Assembly: GCF_018446385.1 (NCBI RefSeq)
Contig: NC_056004.1
Span: 25,984,492-26,048,491, forward strand
Source of the DNA: Zingiber officinale
Taxonomy: Eukaryota; Streptophyta; Magnoliopsida; Zingiberales; Zingiberaceae
DNA: 64,000 nt
Direction: 5' to 3'
Part shown: piece after piece, positions 13,112-24,095 of the stretch
Position numbering within the stretch: position 1 is the stretch's first letter
Layout of the letters: each line of letters opens with the position of its first letter
The notes under the pieces: model-generated
Seen by the model: only the letters and a program-made list of their open reading frames with translations
The model's database searches: none
What the model was told of the DNA's origin: nothing
Translations under genes and position numbers: made by a program

Positions 13112-13312
13112 AAGCAAAGGAAGATGAAATGGACGTTGACCTGATTCATTTGAGTTGGTTGACTACTTATTTTATTTGTTTTAGCGACATGAATGACTGA
13201 GTGAGCAATTAATAAGTAGGGAGTTGGATAAGTTAGGTAGGGCTACTTTCTCGTGTGAGATTAGTGTTTTTTGTTCTCCCTTTTTTTTATTCAATTCATT
13301 TTTTTTTTGCAT

Positions 13313-13333
13313 TTATATATATATATATATATA
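13313..13333. repeat. (TA)n microsatellite upstream of MYB
   Basis: About ten TA units in the MYB upstream region. Confidence 0.8.
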
Positions 13334-14564
13334 CCTGTTAAATATTCTAGAAGGCCTCACTTTTGTTGTGAGTGTGTGTTGTTGGGAAAGATTAAAAAAA
13401 GGGTCACAAGGCATCTATCAAATTGGTGACCTACCCTTCTCCTATCCTCATCCTCTTGTGGCACAAGCTTATCTTTATTTACCAACTACTTTATTCCTAT
13501 TTGATAGAAGAGATAATGTTTTCCCTTAATAAACGATTCATCTAAAAAAAATATTAGTTTGATGACCGTTCACTATAAATATTTTTTAATATATCTATGA
13601 AAAATTTTTATAGACTATATATATTAATGATATGTATAAGAATACATCTTAAGAAAATACTCATAAATTTATGATCCATCTTTTTATTTTTTATGGATCC
13701 CATCATATTCTATGTTTATCCTTAAATATATATAGATATGACAAGATTATTGGAGTAGCATGCCTTTGGACTTAAATTCTAAGTTGTTTTTTCAATATTA
13801 TTAATGTATTAGTCAAACTGTCTATTCATCCAAATAATTTTAATTAATTATGATTGCCGTTAAAATTAATTGCTAACAAAAGTCTCAAACTTCATGGCGT
13901 AGTTTGGTTTTCTTTTTCTTCTGAATTGTTTGTCTGAAACAAACAAATGGGTGTGGTTATAGAAAAGGAGTGAGATATAGGATGATGTTAACAGTTGGTT
14001 GGACGGCTTTGAACTCTATTTTTATACGAGATAAATGTGTGTCACGATATTACCCTGTTTTTCAAGTGCATGCATAATACATTGATATTGTGTGATTAGT
14101 TAAACAATATACTCAATGAATTAATCAAAGGACAAGCATCAACCACGTCACTCGATTCAAATATCATTTTCTCCCTAATTAAACTATACTTATGTTGGTC
14201 TAAGGCGTCAAGAACTCAAGATTAAGAGGAGATGGCAAGTTAAATGAAGTAGGTTATGGAGTGTGATGAGCTAAACGGTGATGCATTATGATTAATTACT
14301 TAGTGTGATACAAAGTTAGTTATGAATTAAAATGACAGTGGGTATAAAATTATCAACAAACGGCTCAATTTAAGATGACTTAGTTAAATGGATTGATCCT
14401 CTCTTATTTGCCTCCTCTATATATCTAGAGTGCTAGATAATAACTATTATTAAATAATAAACTAATTGTTAGATTCAATGTTTGTTTTTTTTAAAAAAAA
14501 GAAAATTATCATGTAATAAATTAAATAAAGGAATTACTCTAGATTTTTAATCCAAGAGCTCAGT
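13334..14564. other. MYB upstream intergenic region, AT-rich
   Basis: No open frame or RNA gene is supported. The stretch ends at the probable target site TCAGT (14560-14564) of the long LTR that follows. Confidence 0.4.
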
Positions 14565-16770
14565 TGTTAGAGTGTATACTAAAAGCCTAGCTTTTGTAAA
14601 TATTTATTTTTGAAATAAAAAAATCACATTGGTCAATATCTATATTTATTTGTTAAATGTAATTGTTTAATTAATTTATATAATAGACAACATGGTGTGT
14701 GGTGTCACACACAGAAATTATAAACAGTTGCTCACGACTAAGATGGAAAGGAACAAACCATCGGAATAGTCGTAGTGTAATTAAGTATTAGTTTATCTTG
14801 ATTAATAAATTACACTGGTACACTCTAAGTGTATTGAGTAGGACCATTTAGGTAAGTTCTTTTTGTACTGACTTAATAAAAGAACTAAATCTTAGTTATT
14901 ATGGAAGTGTGTGCTCTTAATCCTAATATAATAACAAGCATATATATATTTAATATTTGTTTCTTTGACTTATCAAAGGGTGAGGTTTAGCTCGATAAAT
15001 CAATATGCCCGATAAGTTGGGAAATGATATTACTTATAGTATGTGTTGTTGATTATAGAAGGAATCTGTGTCCTAGTTATCTAGGTTGAAAATGTCCCCA
15101 AGAGGAGCTCATAAGGATTGCCATGTTAAACCCTGCAGGTAGACTTAGTCCAACATGACAATGAAGTTGAGTGGTACTACTCTTGGAGCTAGATATTAAT
15201 TAAGTGAGTTGTCAGTAACTTACTTAATTAGTGGACATTTGTTATCTTAACCACAGGGAGACTAACACACTCATGATAAGAAGGAGCCCATAATGTAATT
15301 TGGGATTGGTGCGGTAGTGCGATAATAACTCTCTAATGGAATGAGTTATTATCGATGAACTTGAGTTGTGTGTTCGGGCTGAACACAGGATACCCAAGCT
15401 CATCGGAAGGCCAAAACCAATTTCTCCTCTAGGTCCCTGTCGTAGTCTCATTAAAGCCTCAAGTCCATCCAAAGAAAGACCCATCTTGGTGTCCAAGAAG
15501 GGGGCCGACCCAATGCTTGGTGACCAAGCAAGGGCCGACCACATCTTCTTTATAGGGGCCGGCCCTATTGCTTGGTGACCAAGCATGTAGGAGCCGGCCA
15601 AGATTAATTCAAATAGGAGGGGTGTTTTGAATTTTTTAAATCTTTTCTTTGTAGAAAACTATAAGTTTTAAAAGAGAAATTTTAATTTTAAAAACTTTCC
15701 TTATTTGAATTAGGCCACATGTTTTAATAAAGAGTTTTAAAAGTTTTGAAACTTCCCTTTTTAAACCATGCTTATGGTTTAAGAAAAAAAGGAAAATAAG
15801 TTTAAAATTTAAATTTTCTTTATATGTTAAAAAAGGAAATTTTATAAGAGAAATTTTAAATTTTAAAACATGGTTTTAATTTTTTAAAACTTTCCTTTTT
15901 TAACTCTCACTTTAGGAAATTAGGAGAGAGCTTGTAAAATTTTATAATAGCTTATAAAATTTTATAATAACTTATAAAATTTTATTAAAAATTTATTTTT
16001 CCTTTTTTCTCTTGATGAGGTGGCCGACCACCTTGCTTGGTGGGGCCGGCCATAATTAAAATAAAAAAATCATCACAAAATTAATGTTGATGATTGATTC
16101 AATCAAGAGGAAAGAAAAGGAAAAATAAAAAGGAAAAAAGGAAAAACTAGAGGATGATTTTATTTTTTGTTAAAAGTTTTTCCTTATTTGTCTTGGGCAA
16201 GTAATATAAAAGAAGGGGTCAGGAGGCCTCATGGGACACAACTCTTATTCTCTTGCTTGGAGACTCTCTTGGTGTGGCCGACCCTCTCCCTTCTCTTTTT
16301 CCTTTTGCTCTCTTCTCCTTGGTGGTGGTGGTGGCCGGATTTTAGAAGACGAGGAAGAAGCTTTTGGGTGGTGTTCATCTTGGAGGATCGTCGCCCACAC
16401 GACGTCCAAGGCGATGCGAGGAATACGACAGAAGATCTCGAGGTCATTAACTTATAAAGAGAAGGTATAACTAGTAATTTTCTTCCGCATCATACTAGTT
16501 AGTTTCTTTGTAAGAATTCTAAATACAAGAGACAATTAGATCTAGTTTTTCGAGTTTGTGTTTTCTTCTTTTTCGAATTTGTGATTTGATTGTTCTTTTT
16601 GGTTAACCTAAAGTTATTTAAGGAAATTAAATATTAGCTTTCCTTAAAAGACTTTGTCTAGGCGATGGTGGTTGCTCCCATATCCAAGAAGGCCATGTGC
16701 CTCGCTATGCAGTCCTGGAAGCCAATTTTAGAAATTAATATTTAATGAAATTAATAACATAGGTATATTT

Positions 16771-19700
16771 TGTTAGAATTCATAAATTAAAAATTAGAAT
16801 TCATGAATCCTTACAAGTATGTCAAAAAGAAAAGTCTAATTTAATATCTATTGATGTACTTGAAAGAAGATATTACATCCCTTTATATAAGGTTAAAACA
16901 TAATTCTATAATTCACATCTACTGATGTGGGACAAATGCAAATATAAAATAATGCATATGTTAACATCCCCTCTCAAACTCGTGATGGTGTAGTGAGAAA
17001 CATTGAGAGTTTGTCAAGAAAGAACCGGTGACGCTTGATGGTGTGTGCCTTTGTGAAGAAATCTGCAAGCTGCATCGAGGATGAGACAAAAGGTAAGGAT
17101 ATGGTGCCTCGCTCGAGATGGTGCCGAGTAAAGTGGCAATCGATCTCAATATGCTTGGTACGTTCATGAAAGACTGTGTTGTGCGCAATCTGAATAGCAC
17201 TCTTATTATCGCAGTACATCGGTGTCGAACCACTAAGGGAGACGCCCATATCAGTCAATAGCCAGCGTAACCATATAATCTCACTTGTAGCAGAAGCCAT
17301 AGCGCGATACTCTGCCTCAGTTGAAGAGCGAGAAACAACATCTTGTTTCTTACTTTTCCATGAAATAAGTGAATCACCTAAAAATACACAATAACCCGTA
17401 GTCGATTTTCGATCAGTTTGGTCAGTTGCCCAGTCGGCATCAGAAAAAGCGCGAAGCTCCAAGGATGAGGTCGATGGAAATAAAAGACTCTGATATAGCG
17501 TTCCCCGAAGATAACGAAGAATACGCATAACTGCAGCCCAATGAACAGATGTAGGTGAGCAAACGAACTGACTGACAATGTGAACGGCATATGCAATATC
17601 AGGCCGAGTAATAGTGAGGTACACCAGACTACCCACGATTGATCGATATAAAGTTGGATCAGCAAGAGGATCCCCATCAGTAGGATTGTAACGAGCGTTG
17701 ACCTCAAGAGGAGAGTCAACAACACAAGTATCTGTGAGACGAGACCGCTCAAGAATATCTGAAGTGTACTTAGACTGAGATAGAAGATATCCCCTTTCAG
17801 AATAAGCTACCTCAATACCTAGAAAGTAACGTAGATTACCTAAATCTTTCATCTCAAAACGATGAGACAAAGTAGCTTTTAGATCTGAGATACCGTCAGC
17901 ATCATCTCCTGTAATAATCATATCATCAACATACAACAAGAGTATAATATGACCTGCAGGAGACGATTTAACAAATAATGCTGAATCATGAGAGCTAGAA
18001 GTAAAACCAAGTGAATATACTACAGAGGAGAACTTGTCGAACCAAGCTCTCGGGGCTTGTTTAAGACCATACAGGGCTTTCTTAAGCCTGCACACTTGTC
18101 CTGGCCGATGAGAAACACCAGGTGGAGGGACCATGTAAACTTCCTCCTGAAGATCTCCATTCAAAAAAGCATTTTTGACGTCCATTTGTGAAATATTCCA
18201 GCGACGAACAGAAGCTACTGCAATAAGAACCCGGACAGATGTCATTTTTGCAACAGGTGCGAAAGTCTCCTCATAATCCATACCATACTCCTGAGCATAA
18301 CCTTTTGCAACCAGACGAGCTTTATATCGCTCAATAGAGCCATCAGACTTGGTTTTAATCTTGTATACCCATCGAGAACCAATAATTTTTTTACCAACCG
18401 GTGGAGAAATCAAATCCCAAGTACCAGTTCTGTCCAAAGCAGACAATTCCTCATTCATGGCCTCTTGCCAAAGAGGATCACGAGATGCCTCAGAGTAAGA
18501 GGTGGGCTCACGAAGAAAATTGTTGGAAACTAAAAAGGAAGCGAAAGATGGTGTATAACAAGAGTAATCAAAATCAGATACCTGAGTAGATCGACGAGTG
18601 CGTGTAGGATATCGAGATAAGTTTGGATCCGTAATTATGGGAGGTTCTGAAGCAGTCGTAGAAAGGGGATGGGTGTCAACATCATTTGTTCTACAAGTAG
18701 AATGAAGCGGAACATTCGGTATAGTTTCATGAGGGTTAGCAATAGTTTCATGAGGGTTAGCATTTTCAGATGGACAATCAGTAATAAAAGGATCAATCTG
18801 AATGAGATCAGATTTCGACATGTCATGTGAGGTAGGTGGGATAGTGAAGAAAGGAATATGTTCAATAAAGGAAACATTACGAGAAACATACAATTTTTCA
18901 GAAGCTGGATCATAACAACGATAACCTTTCTGCACAACCCCATATCCAAGAAAAACACAAATGGCCACACGAGATGATAACTTAGAACGTTCTGCATGTG
19001 GACGAAGAACAAAACATGTAGAGCCAAAAACCCTTAAATGAGAATATAATGGAGTGTGACCAAATAATTTAGCATATGGAGAAATCCCAGAGTTATGAGC
19101 GGTAGGGATCCTATTAATAAGATACACAGATGTAAGGACAGCTTCTCCCCAAAATTCGCTAGGAACACTGGCGGATAACAGCATAGACCGAGCGGTCTCA
19201 ATAATATGCCTATGCTTTCTCTCGGCTACTCCATTCTGTTGTGGGATATCAGTACAAGAGGACTGATGTATTGTACCATCAGCTTTGAAAATACCAGAAA
19301 GATCTCCACTAGTATACTCTCCCCCCAAATCAGCTCGAAAACACTTGATAGTGGCAGAGTGCTGAGTTTTTACATAGGCCTTAAACTCAGCATAAATATG
19401 ACTAAGATCAGAACGACGTTTCATTAAATAAATCCAACAATAACGAGTATGATCATCAATGAAAGAAACGTAATATCGAGAACCTCCCTTAGTGGGAATA
19501 GGTGTCGGTCCCCAAACATCAGAATGAACTAAATCAAAAGGTGCCGAAGAAGTGGAAGTACTTAAAATAAAAGGCAAAGCAGAAAATTTTCCAAGTTTGC
19601 ATCCACTACAATCAGAAATATCATCAGGTGGTAAATCACCAAGTACATCAGAAGTACACATAGAACGTAAACGAGAACCTGATAGATGACCAAGTCTAGA

Positions 19701-21593
19701 ATGCCACAAATAAAATTTTGAAGAAGAAGGTGTCAAATGAAAAGAAGACAAATTGACAGGCATTGCTGCTACGTGAGTGGGAAGATGCAGTTCATCCAAC
19801 ACATAAGGACCTTTCCCTTTTCTATGCCCTGTCCCAATCACTCTCTTGGATTTTAGATCCTGCACATAACAAGAATTTGGAAGAAGACCAACAAAACACC
19901 CCGAGTCACATAATTGACCAACAGAAACAAGGTTCATATGTAATTTAGGGATAAAGTAAACATCATGTAGAGATAAAGAGGGTGTTTGGATAGAGCCAGT
20001 TCCTTTCAATGACATTTGTGTACCATCCGCAGTCATGACAGAAATAGATGGAGGGTCAGGAGACATATATGTAAAAGAAGAAGAATCATGAGACATGTGA
20101 TTACCAGCTCCAGAATCTAAAATCCAGGGAGATGAAGGAATACCTGACCCAATAGACGAAGATGAGCTGGAAGGAGCAGAAAGAGCATAATTATGAGGGT
20201 CCTTTTGAAATTGCTGAAAGGCGAGGAACTTCTGAAATTGGTCGACAATAGAATTAGTACCAGTGTTCACAGAAAACTCTGAAGCTGAAGCTGAGTGGTT
20301 TAAGGAGGGCATAAAAGCTGCCGGAGTAGATGGATAAAGATTTTGAGATGGACCCTCAAAATACATTTTTTGTTGCCCGCCTTGATATTGTTGTGGAGAC
20401 TTCCGTCCGTGCCCTGGAAGCTTCCTAGCCGATTCTTTCCGAAGCTCAGGGCATTGATTCTTCCAGTGCCCTGGTTTCTTACAATAATTACAGTTTCCTG
20501 TGACAGATGTTTTATACTGGTGTGCAGGAGCTGCTATGATCGGTGCAGACGGAGAGGCTGCCAAAACCGAAGTAGAAATATTATGCACCCCTTTTAGAGT
20601 CTTCAAACAAGTTTCTTCAGCCATGAGTTCATTTATTACATCTTCAACAGATGGTAGAGGTTTACGGTGCAAAAGACTTGAGCGATAATTTTCAAATTCT
20701 GGACGAAGACCCATAAGTAGTTGAACAAGGCGATCCTCATCTCTACATTTAATATAAGCATCACATGTTTGTAATTCAACAGATTCTGTCAATGCTAACC
20801 GATCCCAAAGAGTAGTCATTGCACAGAAAAAATCCTGAATACTCAAGTCATTTTGCACTAATGCACGAATTTCAGATTGTAATTGATACTTGACAGCAAA
20901 ATTATTTTGCACAAATAATTTTGACAAATAATCCCAAATTTCTTTTGCAGTTTTAAACTTTGCCAATTGAACACCAATTCTGTGTTCAACAGAGTTGTTG
21001 ATCCAAGTGATAATCTTTGAATTATTTGTATCCCAAATACGAAACAATTCATCAAATTTTTCAACACCAACTACAGGACATTTGATTTTTCCAGAAACAT
21101 ATTCCCAAACTCCTTTGCCCTTCAGAAAATTAGTCATCACATAATTCCAATACGAATAATTTTTTCCATCTAAACGAACACCAATAGATTGCAACGAATC
21201 GTCACCTCCAGTCATTCCAATACGAGTCTCAAATCCCAGCTAACAAACGATCAAGGCAATCAAAGCAATATCCAATCTCAAACGAAATAAAACATTTAGG
21301 GCAGATCTAACAATTCAGATGCGGAAGCGGTGGAGATAAATCAAAACATAAACCCACGAGCAGTGAAACAACAAGTATTAAACAGGCTCTGATACCATGT
21401 TAGAATTCATAAATTAAAAATTAGAATTCATGAATCCTTACAAGTATGTCAAAAAGAAAAGTCTAATTTAATATCTATTGATGTACTTGAAAGAAGATAT
21501 TACATCCCTTTATATAAGGTTAAAACATAATTCTATAATTCACATCTACTGATGTGGGACAAATGCAAATATAAAATAATGCATATGTTAACA
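16771..21593 (-). mobile_element. Intact Ty1-copia retrotransposon, 4.8 kb
   Basis: The LTRs, 16771-16966 and 21398-21593, are 196 bp each and appear identical. They are TG...CA bounded and flanked by perfect TATTT (16766-16770 and 21594-21598). On the minus strand the 5' LTR is followed directly by a primer-binding site TGGTATCAGAGC (initiator Met tRNA type, about 21386-21397). A purine tract GAGAGGGGA (16967-16975) precedes the 3' LTR. Between them is one uninterrupted gag-pol frame. Short LTRs and total length fit the Ale/Ivana-like lineages; this lineage call is inferred. Identical LTRs indicate recent insertion. Confidence 0.95.
16974..21215 (-). CDS. Ty1-copia gag-pol polyprotein, 1413 aa, intact
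   Basis: Domains appear in copia order. Gag includes a CCHC zinc knuckle (CNYCKKPGHWKNQC, 242-255). Aspartic protease has ILDSGAGNHM at about 365-374. A GAG-pre-integrase HHCC region lies at about 505-540 (HSRLGH...CSGCKLGK). The integrase DDE core begins with DLVHSDVWGP near 561-570. Reverse transcriptase has KARLVAKGY and the catalytic YVDD near 1095. RNase H includes CDNKSAIQIAHN near 1335. The enzyme set makes cDNA from element RNA in cytoplasmic particles and integrates it in the nucleus. Integrase before RT distinguishes copia from gypsy. No internal stop or frameshift is seen, and the size is normal for the superfamily. The ATG at 21215 is the first in frame after the primer-binding site. 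It is likely competent if transcribed. Confidence 0.96.
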   Translation of the reverse strand: MTGGDDSLQSIGVRLDGKNYSYWNYVMTNFLKGKGVWEYVSGKIKCPVVGVEKFDELFRIWDTNNSKIITWINNSVEHRIGVQLAKFKTAKEIWDYLSKLFVQNNFAVKYQLQSEIRALVQNDLSIQDFFCAMTTLWDRLALTESVELQTCDAYIKCRDEDRLVQLLMGLRPEFENYRSSLLHRKPLPSVEDVINELMAEETCLKTLKGVHNISTSVLAASPSAPIIAAPAHQYKTSVTGNCNYCKKPGHWKNQCPELRKESARKLPGHGRKSPQQYQGGQQKMYFEGPSQNLYPSTPAAFMPSLNHSASASEFSVNTGTNSIVDQFQKFLAFQQFQKDPHNYALSAPSSSSSSIGSGIPSSPWILDSGAGNHMSHDSSSFTYMSPDPPSISVMTADGTQMSLKGTGSIQTPSLSLHDVYFIPKLHMNLVSVGQLCDSGCFVGLLPNSCYVQDLKSKRVIGTGHRKGKGPYVLDELHLPTHVAAMPVNLSSFHLTPSSSKFYLWHSRLGHLSGSRLRSMCTSDVLGDLPPDDISDCSGCKLGKFSALPFILSTSTSSAPFDLVHSDVWGPTPIPTKGGSRYYVSFIDDHTRYCWIYLMKRRSDLSHIYAEFKAYVKTQHSATIKCFRADLGGEYTSGDLSGIFKADGTIHQSSCTDIPQQNGVAERKHRHIIETARSMLLSASVPSEFWGEAVLTSVYLINRIPTAHNSGISPYAKLFGHTPLYSHLRVFGSTCFVLRPHAERSKLSSRVAICVFLGYGVVQKGYRCYDPASEKLYVSRNVSFIEHIPFFTIPPTSHDMSKSDLIQIDPFITDCPSENANPHETIANPHETIPNVPLHSTCRTNDVDTHPLSTTASEPPIITDPNLSRYPTRTRRSTQVSDFDYSCYTPSFASFLVSNNFLREPTSYSEASRDPLWQEAMNEELSALDRTGTWDLISPPVGKKIIGSRWVYKIKTKSDGSIERYKARLVAKGYAQEYGMDYEETFAPVAKMTSVRVLIAVASVRRWNISQMDVKNAFLNGDLQEEVYMVPPPGVSHRPGQVCRLKKALYGLKQAPRAWFDKFSSVVYSLGFTSSSHDSALFVKSSPAGHIILLLYVDDMIITGDDADGISDLKATLSHRFEMKDLGNLRYFLGIEVAYSERGYLLSQSKYTSDILERSRLTDTCVVDSPLEVNARYNPTDGDPLADPTLYRSIVGSLVYLTITRPDIAYAVHIVSQFVCSPTSVHWAAVMRILRYLRGTLYQSLLFPSTSSLELRAFSDADWATDQTDRKSTTGYCVFLGDSLISWKSKKQDVVSRSSTEAEYRAMASATSEIIWLRWLLTDMGVSLSGSTPMYCDNKSAIQIAHNTVFHERTKHIEIDCHFTRHHLERGTISLPFVSSSMQLADFFTKAHTIKRHRFFLDKLSMFLTTPSRV

Positions 21594-21811
21594 TATTTGA
21601 ATCAATAGTGTTAAGTTCCGCTTGCGAATCAAATCTAAACCATTAAGAACAGATAAGTTAAATTTGGAATCAATGATGTTAAGTTTCGTTTGCGATTTCT
21701 AATTTAACTTCTAAAGAACACAATAGGTTATTTAAGGAAAGGTTCGATACTCGTATAAAAATTTTTGTACAGTGAAATTGGTACGTTTTCCTAGGACTAA
21801 CCAACACCAGT

Positions 21812-23553
21812 AAACCTAGCAATAAAGATACTTTAAAAGGAAAAAGAGGAAGGAGATATTTATTGTAGGAAGGGAGGGTCATCCACTAAACCAAGTTAAA
21901 GATAGATACTTAATAAAATGTTGATCAAACTTGATTATTAAAAAAAATTGCTCATCTAAACTTTATCCAAATATTTACTAATTAACTAAATAGTAATACA
22001 ATAAAATAAACTGAAAAATTAATAAATGTATTATTTTAAAAACATTTTTGAAATAATTCGAACACTATAAAATCTCAAAAACTTATAATTTAATTAAATT
22101 ATTTTAGAATTATAATTGATTGAACATTGTTATTTTAAACACTATTATTATAATAAATAAATAAATGAAAGATGACCCAGGTTATAGTGTTCTCAGACAT
22201 CTAAGTATTAAATCTCAGTTATGGAAATCAATCGGTCACCTCTAGAATTAGTTAACATAAAAAAAATTACCGTAAAGGTTAAGGCAGTCACATCAATATT
22301 TCGGCTGTCTTTATGTATCAGTGTGTGCCAAACAAGTTTAGATAGGACGATAAATGAATTGAATGTTCATGAATAAATTTGGTGTTCAACTTGATAAGAA
22401 CTTGTTTATATTTGTTCAATATATATAAGATTAATTAAATGAACAAGCTTGAACAACTCATTTAATTAAACGAACAAGCTTGTATATATTTGTGTTTAGT
22501 TCGTTAATGTTCATGAACAACATTCGTGAATAATGTTCATAAACAATATTCGTGAACAATGTTCGTAAACAACGTTTGTGAACAATGTTTGTGGATAATA
22601 TTTGTGAACAATGTTTGTGGATAATATTTGTGAACAATATTCGTGAACAACGTTTATGAATAATGTTCGTAAACCATATTTATCAATAAAACTCTTATCA
22701 ACTTATTAAATAAATAAGGAAAATTTTAAAATGAACAAATAAATTTATATTATATATCAAGTTTAATAACTAATCAAACAAACTTAAAATGTTAAAATTT
22801 CAAACAATAAAACAAATTTGAATTTAAGGTTTGATAATATCTAAATGAATCAAGTTTAAACCAAACTCAAACTCATAAAAAAGAAACCAAACCAAGTTTG
22901 AACAATTAATTTAAAAACTTGGTTCATTTTGATTTGACTCGGCTTGTTTGATTATTTTATTAAATAAGTTTGAATACCATAAAATTTAGCTAGACATAAC
23001 TCGACTTATTTACAACTCTAGGTTTAGGGTCTCTTTGAAATGCATTCTAGATTTCTTGTCGTGCAATGGAGTATTTTGACGTTCGAGCACATTCCATTCT
23101 TCGGGAATGAAAAGCATGCAATGGTTATTCGGTGCAGATCCAATGTCAAGAAACATTAATAACACATCTCCATAGCATAATGCTATTTAAGAAGCAGATG
23201 GAATATAAAAAACTGAAAGTTTGTTGCTTGAACAAAAACAAAAAAAACCTCAGCTAGCACATATTTCTACATGATAAGAAAGCATAATTGCAAGAAAAAA
23301 AATGTCACCTTAAGCTAAAATCTCAATTCACTAGACCAGATTTCTAATATCTAAACAATGACAAAGGTTTCAATGAGCAAATGTTACATCAAGTGTCAAC
23401 AGTCTCATAGAATAATTGTGAGAGGCATCTCAAAATTATCTGCTTGATAAACAAGAATAGCAATTCAGCAAATTCTTTTACAAGAACAAACTAGTAGATT
23501 CCAAAGATACATACTAGGTTCAAACCTGTTTTGTATTTTTTTGGGTATGTGTT
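21812..23553. other. AT-rich intergenic repeat region, no gene
   Basis: No reading frame of note. Between about 22330 and 23030 lies a low-complexity repeat with many GAACAA and CAAGTTT words, including a 16-bp minisatellite listed separately. The part 23230-23550 is unique-looking AT-rich DNA up to the target site of LTR F. Confidence 0.4.
22507..22680. repeat. 16-bp degenerate minisatellite (AATGTTCGTGAACAAC type)
   Basis: About eleven adjacent copies of a 16-bp word built on GTTCGTGAAC, itself a near-palindrome (GTTC..GAAC). Copies differ by one to three transitions. Confidence 0.8.
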
Positions 23554-24095
23554 TGTTGGTGCAATTGACCTTGGATCAAAGTTGACTAAGTTCAGATTGA
23601 ATCGAGCTTGAGTTTTAATATTTGATTAATATATGAGAAAGAAGTTCAAGTGAGTCATGGAGGACCGGATACTTGACACGTATGAGAAGATTAAGTGGGT
23701 CGTGGAGGACCGAACACTTAGCACAAGAGAAAAGTCTAAGTAGGTCAAAGGTTGACTAAATACTTGGTGATTGAAAGTCTAACAAGAAGGTTGGCAAGAG
23801 AAAAGTCCAAATGGATTAATGAGGATTGGACACTTAGTGATCGAAAGTCCAATGGGAAGATTGATAAGAGGAAAGTCCAAGTGGATTAAAGATTAACTAT
23901 ACACTTGGTGATCAGAAGTTCAACGAAAAAGTTGGCAAGAGAAAAGTTTAAGTGGGTCAAGGAGGATCGAACACTTGGTGACCGAAAGTTCAACAAGAAG
24001 GTTCGCAAGCGGAAGGTTTAAGTGGGTCATGAATAACTAAACACTTAGTGATGAGACGTGAAGTTCCGACAGGTCAATGTTGATCAGATGCTAGG

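Larger units (their letters stand above)
14565..21806. mobile_element. Long solo LTR (about 2.4 kb) split by a Ty1-copia insertion
   Basis: The left part, 14565-16770, starts TGTTAGAGTGTATACT. The right part, 21594-21806, ends GGACTAACCAACA. With the inner copia element and one copy of its TATTT duplication removed, they form one TG...CA segment. Flanks are TCAGT on the left and CCAGT on the right, a 5-bp duplication with one mismatch. No gag or pol is present, so it reads as a solo LTR. Ends such as AAAATTTTTGTACAGTG near 21765 resemble long Ty1-copia LTRs, but the lineage is not proven. The short frames at 15242-15601 and 16167-16470 are taken as LTR sequence. Confidence 0.7.
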
